Shown here: positions 44,985-54,727 of the stretch, one piece after another
Numbering within the stretch: position 1 is the stretch's first letter
How the letters are laid out: each line of letters starts with the position of its first letter
Assembly (NCBI RefSeq): GCF_024169245.1
Contig: NZ_JALJWP010000001.1
Coordinates: forward strand, 1,302,001-1,366,000
Direction: 5' to 3'
DNA length: 64,000 nucleotides
Origin: Pseudomonas koreensis
GTDB lineage: Bacteria > Pseudomonadota > Gammaproteobacteria > Pseudomonadales > Pseudomonadaceae
Translations under genes and position numbers: made by a program
Notes under the pieces: generated by a model
The model's input: the letters and a program-made list of their open reading frames with translations, nothing else
What the model was told of the DNA's origin: nothing
Databases searched by the model: none

Positions 44985-46214
44985 TCAGCCGAAGAACCAG
45001 TAGCAGACCCCGATGGCGCCAACCACTCCGGCAAACTCCGCCAGCAACGCGCAGCCCACCGCATGCCTCGCCCGCTGAATCCCCACCGCGCCGAAGTACA
45101 CCGCCAGCACATAGAACGTGGTCTCGGTACTGCCCTGAATCGTTGCGGCGACCAGTGCCGGGAAGCTGTCGACGCCTGAGGTCTTCATGGTTTCAATGAG
45201 CATCGCCCGCGCGGCGCTGCCGGAGAACGGTTTGACCATCGCCGTCGGCAATGCGTCGACGAAACGCGTGTCCCAACCGGCCCACTCGACCAGATGGCGA
45301 ATGCCATCCAGGCCAAAATCCAGCGCTCCAGAGGCGCGCAGTACACCAACCGCACAGAGCATCGCCACCAGATACGGCAGAAGATTCTTCGCCACATCGA
45401 AGCCTTCTTTCGCGCCTTCGACAAACGCTTCGTAAACTTTGACCTTGCGCATTGCACCGATCAGCAGAAACAGCATGATCAAGCCGAACAGCGTGAGATT
45501 GCCGAGGATCGACGACAATCCCGCCAGCGCAGTCGCGGAAAGCGTGCCGAGCAGCGCCATGAAGCCGCCGAGGATCAGCGCGCCGGGCACCAGATAGGCC
45601 AGCACCACCGGATCCCAGATGCGCAGGCGCTGCATGAAGGCTACGGAGAGGAAACCGACGATGGTCGAGCAACTGGTCGCCAGCAGAATCGGCAGGAACA
45701 CCAGCGTCGGATCCGGCGCGCCTTGCTGGGCGCGGTACATGAAGATGGTCACGGGCAGCAGGGTCAGCGAGGAGGCGTTGAGCACCAGAAAGAGGATCTG
45801 CGCATTGCTGGCGATGGTGGCGCTGGGGTTGAGCTCCTGCAGCGCTTTCATGGCTTTGAGACCAATAGGCGTGGCGGCGTTGTCCAGGCCGAGGCCATTG
45901 GCAGCGAAGTTCAGCGTGATCAAGCCAAGGGCAGGGTGGCCGGCCGGGACTTCCGGCATCAGCCGCAGGAATAAAGGGCCAAGGACTTTGGCTAGCCATT
46001 CGACGATCCCGGCTTTCTCGGCAATGCGCAGAAAGCCCAGCCATAGGGTCAGGGTGCCGAACAGCAGCACCATGACTTCGACCGAGAGCTTGGCCATGGC
46101 GAAAATGCTCTCCACCATCGCCGCGAAGATTCCGGCATTGCCGCCGATCAGCCACTGCGCCAGCGCCGACACGGCTGCCACGATGAAGAAGCCAAGCCAC
46201 AGGCCATTAAGCAT
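44985..46214 (-). CDS. Nucleoside-recognition (SpmA/SpmB-like) membrane protein
   Basis: 409-residue integral membrane protein with about ten helices and two 'gate' (nucleoside recognition) domains, consistent with a fused SpmA-SpmB. The first half contains VEVMVLLFGTLTLWLGFLRIAEKAGIV and LNFAANGLGLDNAATPIGLKAM. The second half has KEGFDVAKNLLPYLVAMLCAVGVL, PLMKPFSGSAARAM-type (here TAMVKPFSGSAARAML) and ATIQGSTETTFYVLAVYFG. The transport substrate is unknown and there is no sporulation role in Pseudomonas. A terminator hairpin lies upstream, between it and gltP. Confidence 0.88.
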   Translation of the reverse strand: MLNGLWLGFFIVAAVSALAQWLIGGNAGIFAAMVESIFAMAKLSVEVMVLLFGTLTLWLGFLRIAEKAGIVEWLAKVLGPLFLRLMPEVPAGHPALGLITLNFAANGLGLDNAATPIGLKAMKALQELNPSATIASNAQILFLVLNASSLTLLPVTIFMYRAQQGAPDPTLVFLPILLATSCSTIVGFLSVAFMQRLRIWDPVVLAYLVPGALILGGFMALLGTLSATALAGLSSILGNLTLFGLIMLFLLIGAMRKVKVYEAFVEGAKEGFDVAKNLLPYLVAMLCAVGVLRASGALDFGLDGIRHLVEWAGWDTRFVDALPTAMVKPFSGSAARAMLIETMKTSGVDSFPALVAATIQGSTETTFYVLAVYFGAVGIQRARHAVGCALLAEFAGVVGAIGVCYWFFG

Positions 46215-46267
46215 CAGTCAAATCCCCCGAAGAATGCGGCGAATGATAGCGGGGTCGCCAGAAACGA

Positions 46268-46295
46268 CAAACCCCGGATTGCTCCGGGGTTTGTC
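46268..46295. terminator. Terminator-like hairpin between gltP and the SpmAB-like gene
   Basis: ACAAACCCCGGA and TCCGGGGTTTGT form a 12-bp perfect stem with a TTGC loop. A long T run is missing on both sides. It is placed to stop transcription coming from gltP on the minus strand. Confidence 0.6.
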
Positions 46296-46335
46296 TGGAT
46301 CTGCTGCCACCGATTCACCGGGTGACGCCAATCTA

Positions 46336-46420
46336 CTGTAGGAGCTGCCGAAGGCTGCGATCTTTGGACTTTGTTTTCAAAGCAAGATCAAAAGATCGCA
46401 GCCTTCGGCAGCTCCTACAG
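46336..46420. repeat. Inverted REP pair of the GCTGCCGAAGGCTGCGATC type
   Basis: CTGTAGGAGCTGCCGAAGGC (continuing TGCGATCTTT) is mirrored by AAAGATCGCAGCCTTCGGCA (continuing GCTCCTACAG), with a ~26-base spacer. This sequence class differs from the GAGCCTGCTCGCGA pairs elsewhere in the window. It lies 9 bases from the gltP stop. Confidence 0.9.
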
Positions 46421-46429
46421 GGTTTTGCA

Positions 46430-47761
46430 TTACGGCTTGGAAATCTCGCCCGCCGGCAGTTTTTCCTTGCTGCGCCAGTGCGGCAGGGAGTTCCAGTAGC
46501 GCTCGCCCTTGGCGTCGTCGTACATGCCTTCCCAGCGCGCGATAACCAGCACCGCCAGAGCATTACCGATCACGTTCAGTGCGGTACGGGCCATGTCCAT
46601 GATGCGGTCGACACCGGCGATGAACGCCAGGCCTTCCAGCGGAATGCCGACGCTGCCCAGAGTCGCCAGCAGCACCACGAAGGAAACGCCCGGTACACCG
46701 GCGATGCCTTTGGAGGTGACCATCAGGGTCAGCACCAGCAGCAGTTGCTGGCTGATCGACAGGTCGATGCCGTACAGCTGGGCAATGAAGATCGCCGCGA
46801 TCGACTGGTACAGGGTCGAGCCGTCGAGGTTGAACGAGTAACCGGTCGGCACCACGAAGCTGCAGATGGCTTTCGGTGCGCCGTAGGCTTCCATCTTCTC
46901 GATCACCCGTGGCAGCACGGTTTCCGAGGAAGCGGTGGAGTAGGCCAGCACCAGCTCATCCTTGAAGATGCGCATCAGCTTGAGCACCGAGAAACCAAAC
47001 AGCTTGGCAATCAGGCCCAGCACGACGAAGGCGAAGAAGGCGATGGCGACGTAAACCAGGATCACCAGTTTCGCCAGCGGCAACAGCGAGGCGAAGCCGA
47101 AGTTGGCCACGGTCACCGCGATCAGTGCGAATACGCCAATCGGAGCGTAGTTCATGATCATGTGGGTGACTTTGAACATGCTTTCCGAAACGCCCTGGAA
47201 CATCTTCACCAGCGGCTCGCGCAGGTCCGACTGCAGGCTCGACAGACCGAGGCCGAACAGTACGGAGAAGAAGATGATCGGCAGCATTTCGCCGCGAGCC
47301 ATGGCCGCGAAGATGTTCGACGGGATCAGGTTGAGGATGGTCTCGATGAAGGCATGTTCATGCTGCACTTCGGCGGCGGTCGCCTGGTACTTCGAGATGT
47401 CCACCGTGCCCAGAGTGCTCATGTCGATGCCGGTGCCCGGATGGAACACGTTGGCCAGCACCAGGCCGACGACGATGGCGATGGTGGTGACGATCTCGAA
47501 GTAGATGATGGTCTTCAGGCCGATTCGCCCGAGCTTCTTGGCGTCGCCGACGCCGGCAATGCCGACGATCAGCGAAGAAATGACGATCGGGATGACGATC
47601 ATCTTGATCAGACGGATAAAGATATCGCCTGCTGGTTGCAGGACGTTGCTGATCCACCAGGCCTTCTCGGCGCTGAAGTGGTTGAGCAACGCACCCAGTG
47701 CAATCCCCAGAACCAGACCGATGAGGATCTGCCAGGCGAGGCTGATTTTTGCCTTCTTCAT
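46430..47761 (-). CDS. gltP: Glutamate/aspartate:proton symporter (DAACS family)
   Basis: 443-residue inner-membrane dicarboxylate/amino acid:cation symporter. It starts MKKAKISLAWQILIGLVLGIALG. Family signatures: LIKMIVIPIVISSLIVGIAG, the serine-rich hairpin STASSETVLPRVIEKMEAYG, the NMDGT-like FNLDGSTLYQSIAAIFIAQ and SKGIAGVPGVSFVVLLATL. NLDGS replaces the common NMDGT. The upstream open frame (to 47917) is leader; the ATG at 47761 matches the family start. The gene order gltP then Ivy, DUF1328 and algB-kinB matches PA5479-PA5484 of P. aeruginosa. Confidence 0.94.
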   Translation of the reverse strand: MKKAKISLAWQILIGLVLGIALGALLNHFSAEKAWWISNVLQPAGDIFIRLIKMIVIPIVISSLIVGIAGVGDAKKLGRIGLKTIIYFEIVTTIAIVVGLVLANVFHPGTGIDMSTLGTVDISKYQATAAEVQHEHAFIETILNLIPSNIFAAMARGEMLPIIFFSVLFGLGLSSLQSDLREPLVKMFQGVSESMFKVTHMIMNYAPIGVFALIAVTVANFGFASLLPLAKLVILVYVAIAFFAFVVLGLIAKLFGFSVLKLMRIFKDELVLAYSTASSETVLPRVIEKMEAYGAPKAICSFVVPTGYSFNLDGSTLYQSIAAIFIAQLYGIDLSISQQLLLVLTLMVTSKGIAGVPGVSFVVLLATLGSVGIPLEGLAFIAGVDRIMDMARTALNVIGNALAVLVIARWEGMYDDAKGERYWNSLPHWRSKEKLPAGEISKP

Positions 47762-48474
47762 TATCTTTACCCTTACTTGCGTTTGACTCAGGCACATGCA
47801 GGAACTGGAACGCTCATCAGCGGAAAAGTCTGTGCATCTGCCTCCGTATAAGGTGCCCCGAAGCGCGTGTTTACGGCTCTTCGGCAAGCGAAAAAAGGCG
47901 CAACTATTCCGATGCAAGGTGGCGCCGTCTAATGCCGTAAACGCCTACCCTATGCCGAATCGGCATGAGCTTTTTTCAATTGAAACTGGCGTCCCAAGCG
48001 GTTCGATTGTGACATTTCAGCCGGCATAAGTGCCGTGAACCGGCCATTACAGCGTAGGCTGGCTAAATTTCGCGCAGGTGAAATCGGCGGAAATTTCCCG
48101 GAAAATTCTGAATCGCAAGACTGGAAGTCACTCCGATGGAGCGCGATCTTTGTCGATATACGGTCGCCAGGAAACACCGCGAAATGTTTTCCTCACAGTG
48201 TCGACGATTGAAAGAAGGGAATTGGCGTGCTGGATCAACGTTTTAGCTGATTCAAAGCCCAGCGCAGATTCGTCAGACCAGCGGGTCGACGAACCTGCGG
48301 CGCAGCTTTTACCCTGACCCGGCCCTTGCGCAGGTACTCCCTGTACCCGTAGGTCACTCCGACCCTGCATCAGTCAGAACGTCCCGGCCCCCTGGTCATG
48401 CACCGGCCCTCATCGGGCGGCGCAATGGAAAGCAGCGGGTGCTGCTTTCGTGTTCGAAACCTGTGCGTCCTGCG
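47762..48474. other. 713-bp region between gltP and ivy
   Basis: The gltP promoter must lie here. Visible: TGCCGAATCGGCA palindrome at 47953-47965; GGAAATTTCCC palindrome at 48089-48099; and a hairpin GAAAGCAGC-gggt-GCTGCTTTC followed by GTGTT at about 48429-48450, which could terminate a plus-strand transcript or follow the ivy gene. Two opposed frames of about 80 codons (48078-48317 and 48128-48370) have no recognisable family or ribosome site. No gene is called. A plus-strand small RNA ending at the hairpin is possible. Confidence 0.5.
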
Positions 48475-48939
48475 TCAGTACCACTTCGGATCTTTCTTCA
48501 GGGTTTCCATCAGCAGATCCTGCATGCCCTGATCAGGTTTGCCGAAGAAGCGATAGGTCGCATGTCGCGTCGGCGACTTGTCCTGCGGCAGACCTTCCGG
48601 CACATCGACCAGCATGGCGTAAGCGTCATCCTTGTCGAAGCTGAAGGCAACGATCAAACGGTGATTCAGGCACTTGTCCTGACTCTCGCAGAGCGGCCCG
48701 ACCAGATACTTGTCGCCATCTTCCGTAACGGCATGCATCTGTTGCTCGGAAGTGCCGGACAGGTTGATTACCCATTCCGGTACGCGCTCTTCCTTTTTGA
48801 GCACACCTTCCCAGGTTTCGCGGTACTGCTCGTCGGAAGCGAGCAGTTCGTTGACCCGGGCCTGGCCGTCATTGGCCGCCATGGCCATGGCACTGCCGCC
48901 CAGAAGCAGGGCGGCGGCCAGTGTCTTGAGACCGATCAT
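48475..48939 (-). CDS. ivy: Ivy-family inhibitor of vertebrate (C-type) lysozyme
   Basis: 154-residue periplasmic protein. A signal peptide (MIGLKTLAAALLLGGSAMAMA) precedes a mature domain with the Ivy loop between two Cys, GPLCESQDKCLNHRLIVAFSFDKDDAYAMLV; E. coli Ivy has CKPHDC at this place, inserted into the lysozyme active site. The C-terminal half (RHATYRFFGKPDQGMQDLLMETL) is also conserved. The loop here lacks the central His, so inhibitory strength is uncertain. It starts two bases after the DUF1328 stop, so both are in one transcript. The P. aeruginosa equivalent by position is PA5481. Confidence 0.85.
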   Translation of the reverse strand: MIGLKTLAAALLLGGSAMAMAANDGQARVNELLASDEQYRETWEGVLKKEERVPEWVINLSGTSEQQMHAVTEDGDKYLVGPLCESQDKCLNHRLIVAFSFDKDDAYAMLVDVPEGLPQDKSPTRHATYRFFGKPDQGMQDLLMETLKKDPKWY

Positions 48940-48941
48940 CG

Positions 48942-49181
<240 letters not shown>

Positions 49182-49466
49182 TTAGAAAACCCAGCGCTCT
49201 TCCCGTGGCAGTTGGTCCAGCGGTTGCGCCTGGTCTACATCGATCATGTGCATCGAAGCGTTTTCAGCCTGGCTGCTGCTCACGGCACTGAAGTGCGTTT
49301 GAGTGCTGTGCTGCATCGAAATCAGTGGCTCGGGTTTACGGCTGTTTTCCCAGCTCATGTACTGCTGGCAGACGATCAGGGTGATCAGCAACGCCAGTAC
49401 ACCGAACAGACCTTGCTGGATCTGCAGTGGCGAAATACGTACTTGGGCGGCGATTGGGCGAGTCAT
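49182..49466 (-). CDS. Single-pass membrane protein of unknown function
   Basis: 94-residue protein: short cytoplasmic N-terminus (MTRPIAAQVRISPLQIQQ), one membrane helix (residues ~19-37, GLFGVLALLITLIVCQQYM) and a polar C-terminal part with Gln/Ser/Met-rich sequence ending PLDQLPREERWVF. No family is recognised. A protein-coding gene occupies the same slot between DUF1328 and algB in P. aeruginosa (PA5482), which supports it being real. It lies divergent from algB, 75 bp upstream of DUF1328 in the same direction. Confidence 0.7.
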   Translation of the reverse strand: MTRPIAAQVRISPLQIQQGLFGVLALLITLIVCQQYMSWENSRKPEPLISMQHSTQTHFSAVSSSQAENASMHMIDVDQAQPLDQLPREERWVF

Positions 49467-49894
49467 CCTGTGTTCCTCACACTTGTTCTGTTAGGGCAGT
49501 GCTGTTCTGCCCGGGCTGAATGAGGTATTGCAGCCTGCATGCCAGTTTTTTAATGTCAGAAAATATCAATAAAAACAGTAGGTTACGTACGCTTGGGAAA
49601 TTTCCTGCGACGCATCCTGCACGATGGCTCTTCTGCGGTCGTGCGCAATGCACGATTATTTCGTGGGAAATTTCGATGATATGGAATTGCTACCGGTACG
49701 CAGATGTCAGAAGAGGACGCAGGATCCGCCCTGCAAAACGCCGAATGGTTTAAAACTCAACGAAATCAATGAATTGGCCGTTATGGCAGTAGAGAGCTAC
49801 CCTCCTATGGCTGGTATCGTTCAGAATCAACCATGCAACTTGCCCGATTTTTCCGGGACTAACCCAAGACTAATCACTATGGAGCGTAGGAAAA
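49467..49894. other. 428-bp divergent control region of algB
   Basis: The region separates algB (plus) from the small membrane protein gene (minus). Two copies of the palindrome GGGAAATTTC are present, at 49595-49605 (GGGAAATTTCC) and 49665-49674, about 70 bp apart. An algB ribosome site TAGGAAAA precedes the ATG. The region is AT-richer than coding sequence. No clear AlgU promoter was found by eye, and no ORF is supported. Confidence 0.5.
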
Positions 49895-51241
49895 ATGGAA
49901 TCTGCCACTGAGCAACAAGGCCGCATTCTGCTGGTGGACGATGAATCCGCCATCCTGCGTACGTTTCGTTATTGCCTCGAAGACGAAGGCTATACGGTCG
50001 CCACGGCCAACAGCGCGGCCCAGGCCGAGGCTTTGCTGCAACGCCAGGTCTTCGACCTGTGCTTCCTCGATTTGCGCCTGGGCGAGGACAACGGCCTCGA
50101 CGTCCTCGCGCAAATGCGCATTCAGGCGCCATGGATGCGCGTGGTGATCGTCACCGCGCATTCGGCGGTCGACACCGCCGTTGATGCCATCCAGGCCGGC
50201 GCCGCCGACTATCTGGTCAAACCGTGCAGCCCCGACCAATTGCGTCTGGCCACGGCCAAGCAGTTGGAAGTGCGCCAGCTATCGGCGCGTCTTGAGGCGC
50301 TCGAAGGCGAGATTCGCAAACCGAAAGACGGCCTCGATTCCCATAGTCCGGCGATGAAGGTAGTACTGGAGACAGCCCGTCAGGTGGCGAGCACCGACGC
50401 CAACATTCTTATCCTCGGCGAATCCGGCACCGGTAAAGGTGAACTGGCCCGTGCGATCCATGGCTGGAGCAAGCGCGAGAAGAAGTCCTGCGTGACCATC
50501 AACTGCCCGTCGCTGACTGCCGAGCTGATGGAAAGCGAGCTGTTCGGCCATAGCCGTGGCGCCTTCACCGGGGCCAGCGAAAGCACGCTCGGTCGGGTTA
50601 ACCAGGCTGACGGCGGCACGCTGTTTCTCGACGAGATCGGCGACTTTCCGCTGACATTGCAGCCAAAGTTGCTGCGCTTCATTCAGGACAAGGAATACGA
50701 GCGGGTGGGCGATCCGGTGACTCGCCGTGCCGATGTGCGCATTCTCGCCGCCACCAATCTCAATCTCGAAGACATGGTCCGCGACGGTCGCTTCCGCGAG
50801 GATCTGCTCTATCGCCTCAATGTCATCACCCTGCATCTGCCGCCATTGCGTGAGCGCGCCGAAGACATCCTGACCCTCGCCGATCGCTTCCTCGCACGCT
50901 TCGTCAAAGAGTACGCGCGCCCGGCGCGGGGCTTCAGCGATGAGGCGCGCGAAGCGCTGCTCGGTTATCGCTGGCCGGGCAACATTCGGGAGCTGCGCAA
51001 CGTGGTCGAGCGGGCGAGCATCATCTGCCCGCAGGAGCGCGTGGAAATCAGCCACCTGGGCATGGCCGAACAACCGGCCAACAATGCGCCACGGGTCGGC
51101 GCGGCGCTGAGCCTGGATGAGCTGGAGAAAGCGCACATTGGTGCGGTACTGGCCACCGCCGGCACCCTGGACCAAGCGGCGAAAACCCTCGGCATCGACG
51201 CCTCGACCCTGTATCGCAAACGCAAGCAGTACAACCTGTGA
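49895..51241 (+). CDS. algB: NtrC-family response regulator AlgB
   Basis: 448-residue activator. Receiver (residues ~9-125) with acidic pair D15/D16, phospho-acceptor D59 in LCFLDLRLGED, and K-P in YLVKPCSPDQ; AAA+ domain (residues ~150-375) with Walker A GESGTGKGELAR, GAFTGA loop (RGAFTGASES) and Walker B GGTLFLDEIGDFP; C-terminal Fis-type HTH (LDQAAKTLGIDASTLYRKRKQYNL). D59 coincides with the known AlgB residue. AlgB acts in alginate control and in density/photosensing repression of virulence in P. aeruginosa. KinB is encoded 10 bases downstream. Confidence 0.97.
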   Translation: MESATEQQGRILLVDDESAILRTFRYCLEDEGYTVATANSAAQAEALLQRQVFDLCFLDLRLGEDNGLDVLAQMRIQAPWMRVVIVTAHSAVDTAVDAIQAGAADYLVKPCSPDQLRLATAKQLEVRQLSARLEALEGEIRKPKDGLDSHSPAMKVVLETARQVASTDANILILGESGTGKGELARAIHGWSKREKKSCVTINCPSLTAELMESELFGHSRGAFTGASESTLGRVNQADGGTLFLDEIGDFPLTLQPKLLRFIQDKEYERVGDPVTRRADVRILAATNLNLEDMVRDGRFREDLLYRLNVITLHLPPLRERAEDILTLADRFLARFVKEYARPARGFSDEAREALLGYRWPGNIRELRNVVERASIICPQERVEISHLGMAEQPANNAPRVGAALSLDELEKAHIGAVLATAGTLDQAAKTLGIDASTLYRKRKQYNL

Positions 51242-51251
51242 GCATTGCGCG

Positions 51252-53042
51252 ATGAAACTGGCGATCAAGCTGCGCACGCGCCTGTTCCTGAGCATTTCCG
51301 CGTTGATCACCGTCGCCTTGCTCGGGCTTCTGCTCGGGCTGGTCAGCGTGATGCAGATGGCCGGGTCGCAGGAAGCGCTGGTGCGCAGCAACTTCGTCAC
51401 CCTGGATCTGGGCCTCAAATTGCGCCAGACCCTCGGCGATCAATTGATCATCATGCTCGCGGAAAAGCCCGACCCCGTTGCCTTTGAAGCGTCCAAGCAG
51501 CATTACTTCCAGTTGCTCGACCAGGGCATCGCCCAGCAGCCGGAGGGTGAAGATCAACCTTACGGTTTCCGCCAGGCCAAGGCCGATTACCTTAACTTTC
51601 TCGACTCCTTCGATGTGAGCGCCGAAGCGGCGAAGGACGCCAGCACCAGCGCGGATTTCCGCGAGCGTTTCAATATCCTGCGCAACGGTTTGATCGCTGA
51701 GCACAAGCACGCCCTGGACAGCATCAACGAGGTACAACACGCCGCTCGTGAACGCGCCCTGCTGATCGCCGGGCTGCTTGGTCTGGTCGGGCTGGCGGTG
51801 CTGATCATCGGTTTTGTCACAGCGCAAGGCATTGCCCGCCGCTTCGGCGCGCCGATCGAAGCGCTGGCCAAGGCTGCCGATAACATAGGGCAGGGTAACT
51901 ACGACGTGACCCTGCCGATTTCCACCGCCATGGAAGTCAACCTGCTGTCGCGGCGCTTCGGCCTGATGGCCGAGGCGTTGCGCGAACACCAGGCGATGAA
52001 TGTCGACGAGCTGTTGGCCGGACAACAACGTTTGCAGGCGGTGCTCGACAGTATTGACGACGGTTTGTTGATGATCGATCGCCAAGGCCAGCTCGAACAC
52101 CTCAACCCGGTGGCTCAGCGCCAGTTGGGCTGGGAAGATGATCGTCTCGGCCAAGGCTTGGGCACTGCACTCGGCCGCCCGGAGCTGGATGCGCAACTGC
52201 AACTGGTGCTGCGCGGCGGCACGCTGGAGCGGGCGCCGGAAGATCTGAGCATCGAAGTCGATGGCGAATCGCGCCTGCTGACCTACAGCCTGACGCCGGT
52301 CAGCCACACCCAAGGGCATATTCTCGGTGCGGTCATGGTCCTGCACGATGTCACTGAGCAGCGTGCATTCGAGCGCGTGCGCAGTGAGTTTGTCTTGCGC
52401 GCTTCCCATGAACTGCGCACGCCGGTGACGGGCATGCACATGGCTTTCGGGCTGTTTCGTGAGCGGGCCAAGTTTCCGGCGGAGTCGCGCGAGGCTGACC
52501 TGCTGGATACGGTCAACGAGGAAATGCAGCGCCTGATGCAGTTGATCAACGACTTGCTCAACTTCTCGCGCTACCAGAACGGTCTGCAGAAATTGACGCT
52601 GGCGCCATGTTCCATCGAAGACTTGCTGGAGCAGGCGCAGCTGCGCTTTGCCGAGGCGGCTGCGGCCAAGGGTGTGGCGCTGAACGTCGAGATCCAAGGC
52701 TCACTGCCGAGATTGCAGGCCGATCAGGCGCAGCTCGAACGCGTCCTCGACAACCTGATCGACAACGCGCTGCGCCACACCGCCCGCGACGGGCAGATCC
52801 GTCTGCAGGCGCGGCGCCATGGCGAGCGGGTGATCATCAGCGTTGAAGACAACGGCGAAGGCATTGCCTACGGCCAGCAGGGACGGATCTTCGAGCCGTT
52901 CGTGCAGGTCGGACGTAAAAAGGGCGGCGCCGGCCTCGGTCTGGCACTGTGCAAGGAAATCGTCCAGTTGCACGGCGGGCGCATGGGCGTCTATTCGCGG
53001 CCGGGGCAGGGCACCCAGTTCTACATGGCGCTGGCAGTCTAG
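51252..53042 (+). CDS. kinB: Sensor histidine kinase/phosphatase KinB
   Basis: 596-residue inner-membrane kinase: TM1 (residues ~12-34), periplasmic four-helix sensor domain (~40-165), TM2 (~168-190), HAMP (~192-245), PAS (~255-370), HisKA with H386 in LRASHELRTPVTGM, and HATPase (NLIDNALRHT, VEDNGEGI, GAGLGLALCKEIV). In P. aeruginosa KinB dephosphorylates AlgB and represses alginate production. The open frame extends to 51117 inside algB; the ATG at 51252 gives the family N-terminus MKLAIKLRTRLFLSIS. Its stop overlaps that of the convergent EAL gene by four bases. Confidence 0.96.
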   Translation: MKLAIKLRTRLFLSISALITVALLGLLLGLVSVMQMAGSQEALVRSNFVTLDLGLKLRQTLGDQLIIMLAEKPDPVAFEASKQHYFQLLDQGIAQQPEGEDQPYGFRQAKADYLNFLDSFDVSAEAAKDASTSADFRERFNILRNGLIAEHKHALDSINEVQHAARERALLIAGLLGLVGLAVLIIGFVTAQGIARRFGAPIEALAKAADNIGQGNYDVTLPISTAMEVNLLSRRFGLMAEALREHQAMNVDELLAGQQRLQAVLDSIDDGLLMIDRQGQLEHLNPVAQRQLGWEDDRLGQGLGTALGRPELDAQLQLVLRGGTLERAPEDLSIEVDGESRLLTYSLTPVSHTQGHILGAVMVLHDVTEQRAFERVRSEFVLRASHELRTPVTGMHMAFGLFRERAKFPAESREADLLDTVNEEMQRLMQLINDLLNFSRYQNGLQKLTLAPCSIEDLLEQAQLRFAEAAAAKGVALNVEIQGSLPRLQADQAQLERVLDNLIDNALRHTARDGQIRLQARRHGERVIISVEDNGEGIAYGQQGRIFEPFVQVGRKKGGAGLGLALCKEIVQLHGGRMGVYSRPGQGTQFYMALAV

Positions 53043-54652
53043 GCCTCGTCGTCCATACGCCGCCCCGCCAAGCGCCTGCCGCGGGTGATCAGTTCGATGA
53101 ACTGCACGGCGCTGAGCGCGTGGGCGAACAACCAGCCCTGACCGAATTTCACTCCCTCACTGCTGAGCAATGTCGCCTGGGATTCCAGCTCGATGCCTTC
53201 GGCAATCACCTTCAGATCCAGCGCCTGCGCCATGTGAATGATGTGCGGCGCGACGCCGCTGCTCGCCGCGTCATGGCCCAGCGCATCAATAAAGGCTTTG
53301 TCGATTTTCAGGCAGTCAACCGGCAGAGTCTGCAGGTAGGCGAGGCTGCAATAGCCGGTGCCGAAATCATCGATCAACACCTGATGGCCGACGTCGCGCA
53401 AGGCTTGCAGGTTCTCCCGCGCCACCACCACATCGATCAGCCCACGCTCGGTGACTTCGAAGGCGATCTGCCGCGCGGCGACACGGTGCAGCGCCAGCAG
53501 CCGCGCCATGACCTGGCCGATGCGCGGCACCATCACGTCACAGGCTGCGAGGTTCACCGAGATATACAGCTGCGGGTTGGCGCGCAGTAACTGGCCCAGT
53601 TGTTCGAGCAGACGCTGCAAGACGAAGTCGGTCATCTGCCGGATCTGCCCGGTGTTCTCGGCCATCGGAATGAACAGATCGGGACTGGTCAACGTGCCGT
53701 CCGGACGCCGCCAGCGCAGCAGGGCTTCGGCACCTACACAATTGCGGCTGTCGAGGTCGAAGATCGGCTGATACAGGACCTGCAACTCACCCCGGCGGAT
53801 CGCCCCGTGCAGCTCGGCGTCCAGTGACTGGCGCTGGCGCACCAGCAGGAAGGTCAGAAAGCCGACAATGGCCCCTGCGATCAGGCACACCGGCAACAGC
53901 CACCACCACACAGCCGGGACGTGCATGCCCGTGCGCGGCGTGATCAGTACCAATTGATATTCCGGATTGTTGGTGGGCATGCGGTAGATCAGCCGCGTTT
54001 GAGTCACCTGCAGCGCATCACGACTTTTCGGTGGCCAGGGTTCGGTCGGCGGCCAGGTCTGTGCATGGCCGAGCACCGGGATCGCACGGGTGCCGTGATC
54101 GAGTACCACTAGCAGGCTGCTGCCGGGCGACAGATCGACCATGTCGGTCAAATGCCCGCGCGAGGTGGCGACGCGAAAATTGCCGCGCCCGAGCATCAGC
54201 GCCGCGCGGTTTTCATCGGGTTCGGTGGTGGTGTTCAGCCAATAGCTGTAGGTCGGGCCCTGAATGTCCGGCGCACGCACCAACGACAGTCCTTCCTGGC
54301 GCGGACGATTTGAGCAGAACCGCGAGGCGTCCATGTACGCGGCTTCATAGACGAAGCGGTAGTTGAAGGTGACTTGCTGCAGGGTCGCGATCATTTCTTC
54401 GTCGCAGCCGCGCAAGGGCTGGGCTTCCAGATCGTCGAGACTTTCGCGCAACTGGCCGAACAATTGTTCGAGGCGGGCGAGGAAACGCTCGCCCTGAGCG
54501 TTCATTTCCTGGCTCTCGCGCATTTCCATCTGGCGCATCGCCGCGAACATACCGCCGGCGATCAGCAGGCTGGCACTGAGGACAGCCGCGATCATCGCCA
54601 AAAATACAGGGCGATAAAACCAGCTACGCAGCGTCTCTCGGGTCGCAGCCAT
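53039..54652 (-). CDS. c-di-GMP phosphodiesterase with periplasmic CSS-type domain
   Basis: 537-residue protein: TM1 (residues ~16-38), periplasmic CSS-motif domain (~40-245), TM2 (~247-272), EAL domain (~280-525). Catalytic residues are intact: GAEALLRW (E309), SVNLAACD, FEVTERGLID, IDDFGTGYCSL, KIDKAFID and IAEGIELESQ, so hydrolysis of c-di-GMP is expected. The conserved Cys pair of the CSS domain appears as RGC at residue 83 and CSN at 113-115, where the third residue is Asn rather than Ser. In E. coli PdeC-type proteins this disulfide is controlled by DsbA. ATG at 54652; an in-frame TTG precedes it. Confidence 0.92.
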   Translation of the reverse strand: MAATRETLRSWFYRPVFLAMIAAVLSASLLIAGGMFAAMRQMEMRESQEMNAQGERFLARLEQLFGQLRESLDDLEAQPLRGCDEEMIATLQQVTFNYRFVYEAAYMDASRFCSNRPRQEGLSLVRAPDIQGPTYSYWLNTTTEPDENRAALMLGRGNFRVATSRGHLTDMVDLSPGSSLLVVLDHGTRAIPVLGHAQTWPPTEPWPPKSRDALQVTQTRLIYRMPTNNPEYQLVLITPRTGMHVPAVWWWLLPVCLIAGAIVGFLTFLLVRQRQSLDAELHGAIRRGELQVLYQPIFDLDSRNCVGAEALLRWRRPDGTLTSPDLFIPMAENTGQIRQMTDFVLQRLLEQLGQLLRANPQLYISVNLAACDVMVPRIGQVMARLLALHRVAARQIAFEVTERGLIDVVVARENLQALRDVGHQVLIDDFGTGYCSLAYLQTLPVDCLKIDKAFIDALGHDAASSGVAPHIIHMAQALDLKVIAEGIELESQATLLSSEGVKFGQGWLFAHALSAVQFIELITRGRRLAGRRMDDEA

Positions 54653-54727
54653 CAAGGATTTTCCGAAGAATTACCATGAGTTATAGCTGCTGATTGCGAT
54701 TTCGCCCTGACCGTCGGGCGGGCGTCA

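Noticed and set aside
48078..48370. Two opposed ~80-codon frames between gltP and ivy
   Set aside because: No ribosome site, no membrane or domain signature, and they overlap on opposite strands.
51048..52697. 549-codon antisense frame in kinB
   Set aside because: It is the mirror of a complete histidine kinase; no ribosome site and biased composition.
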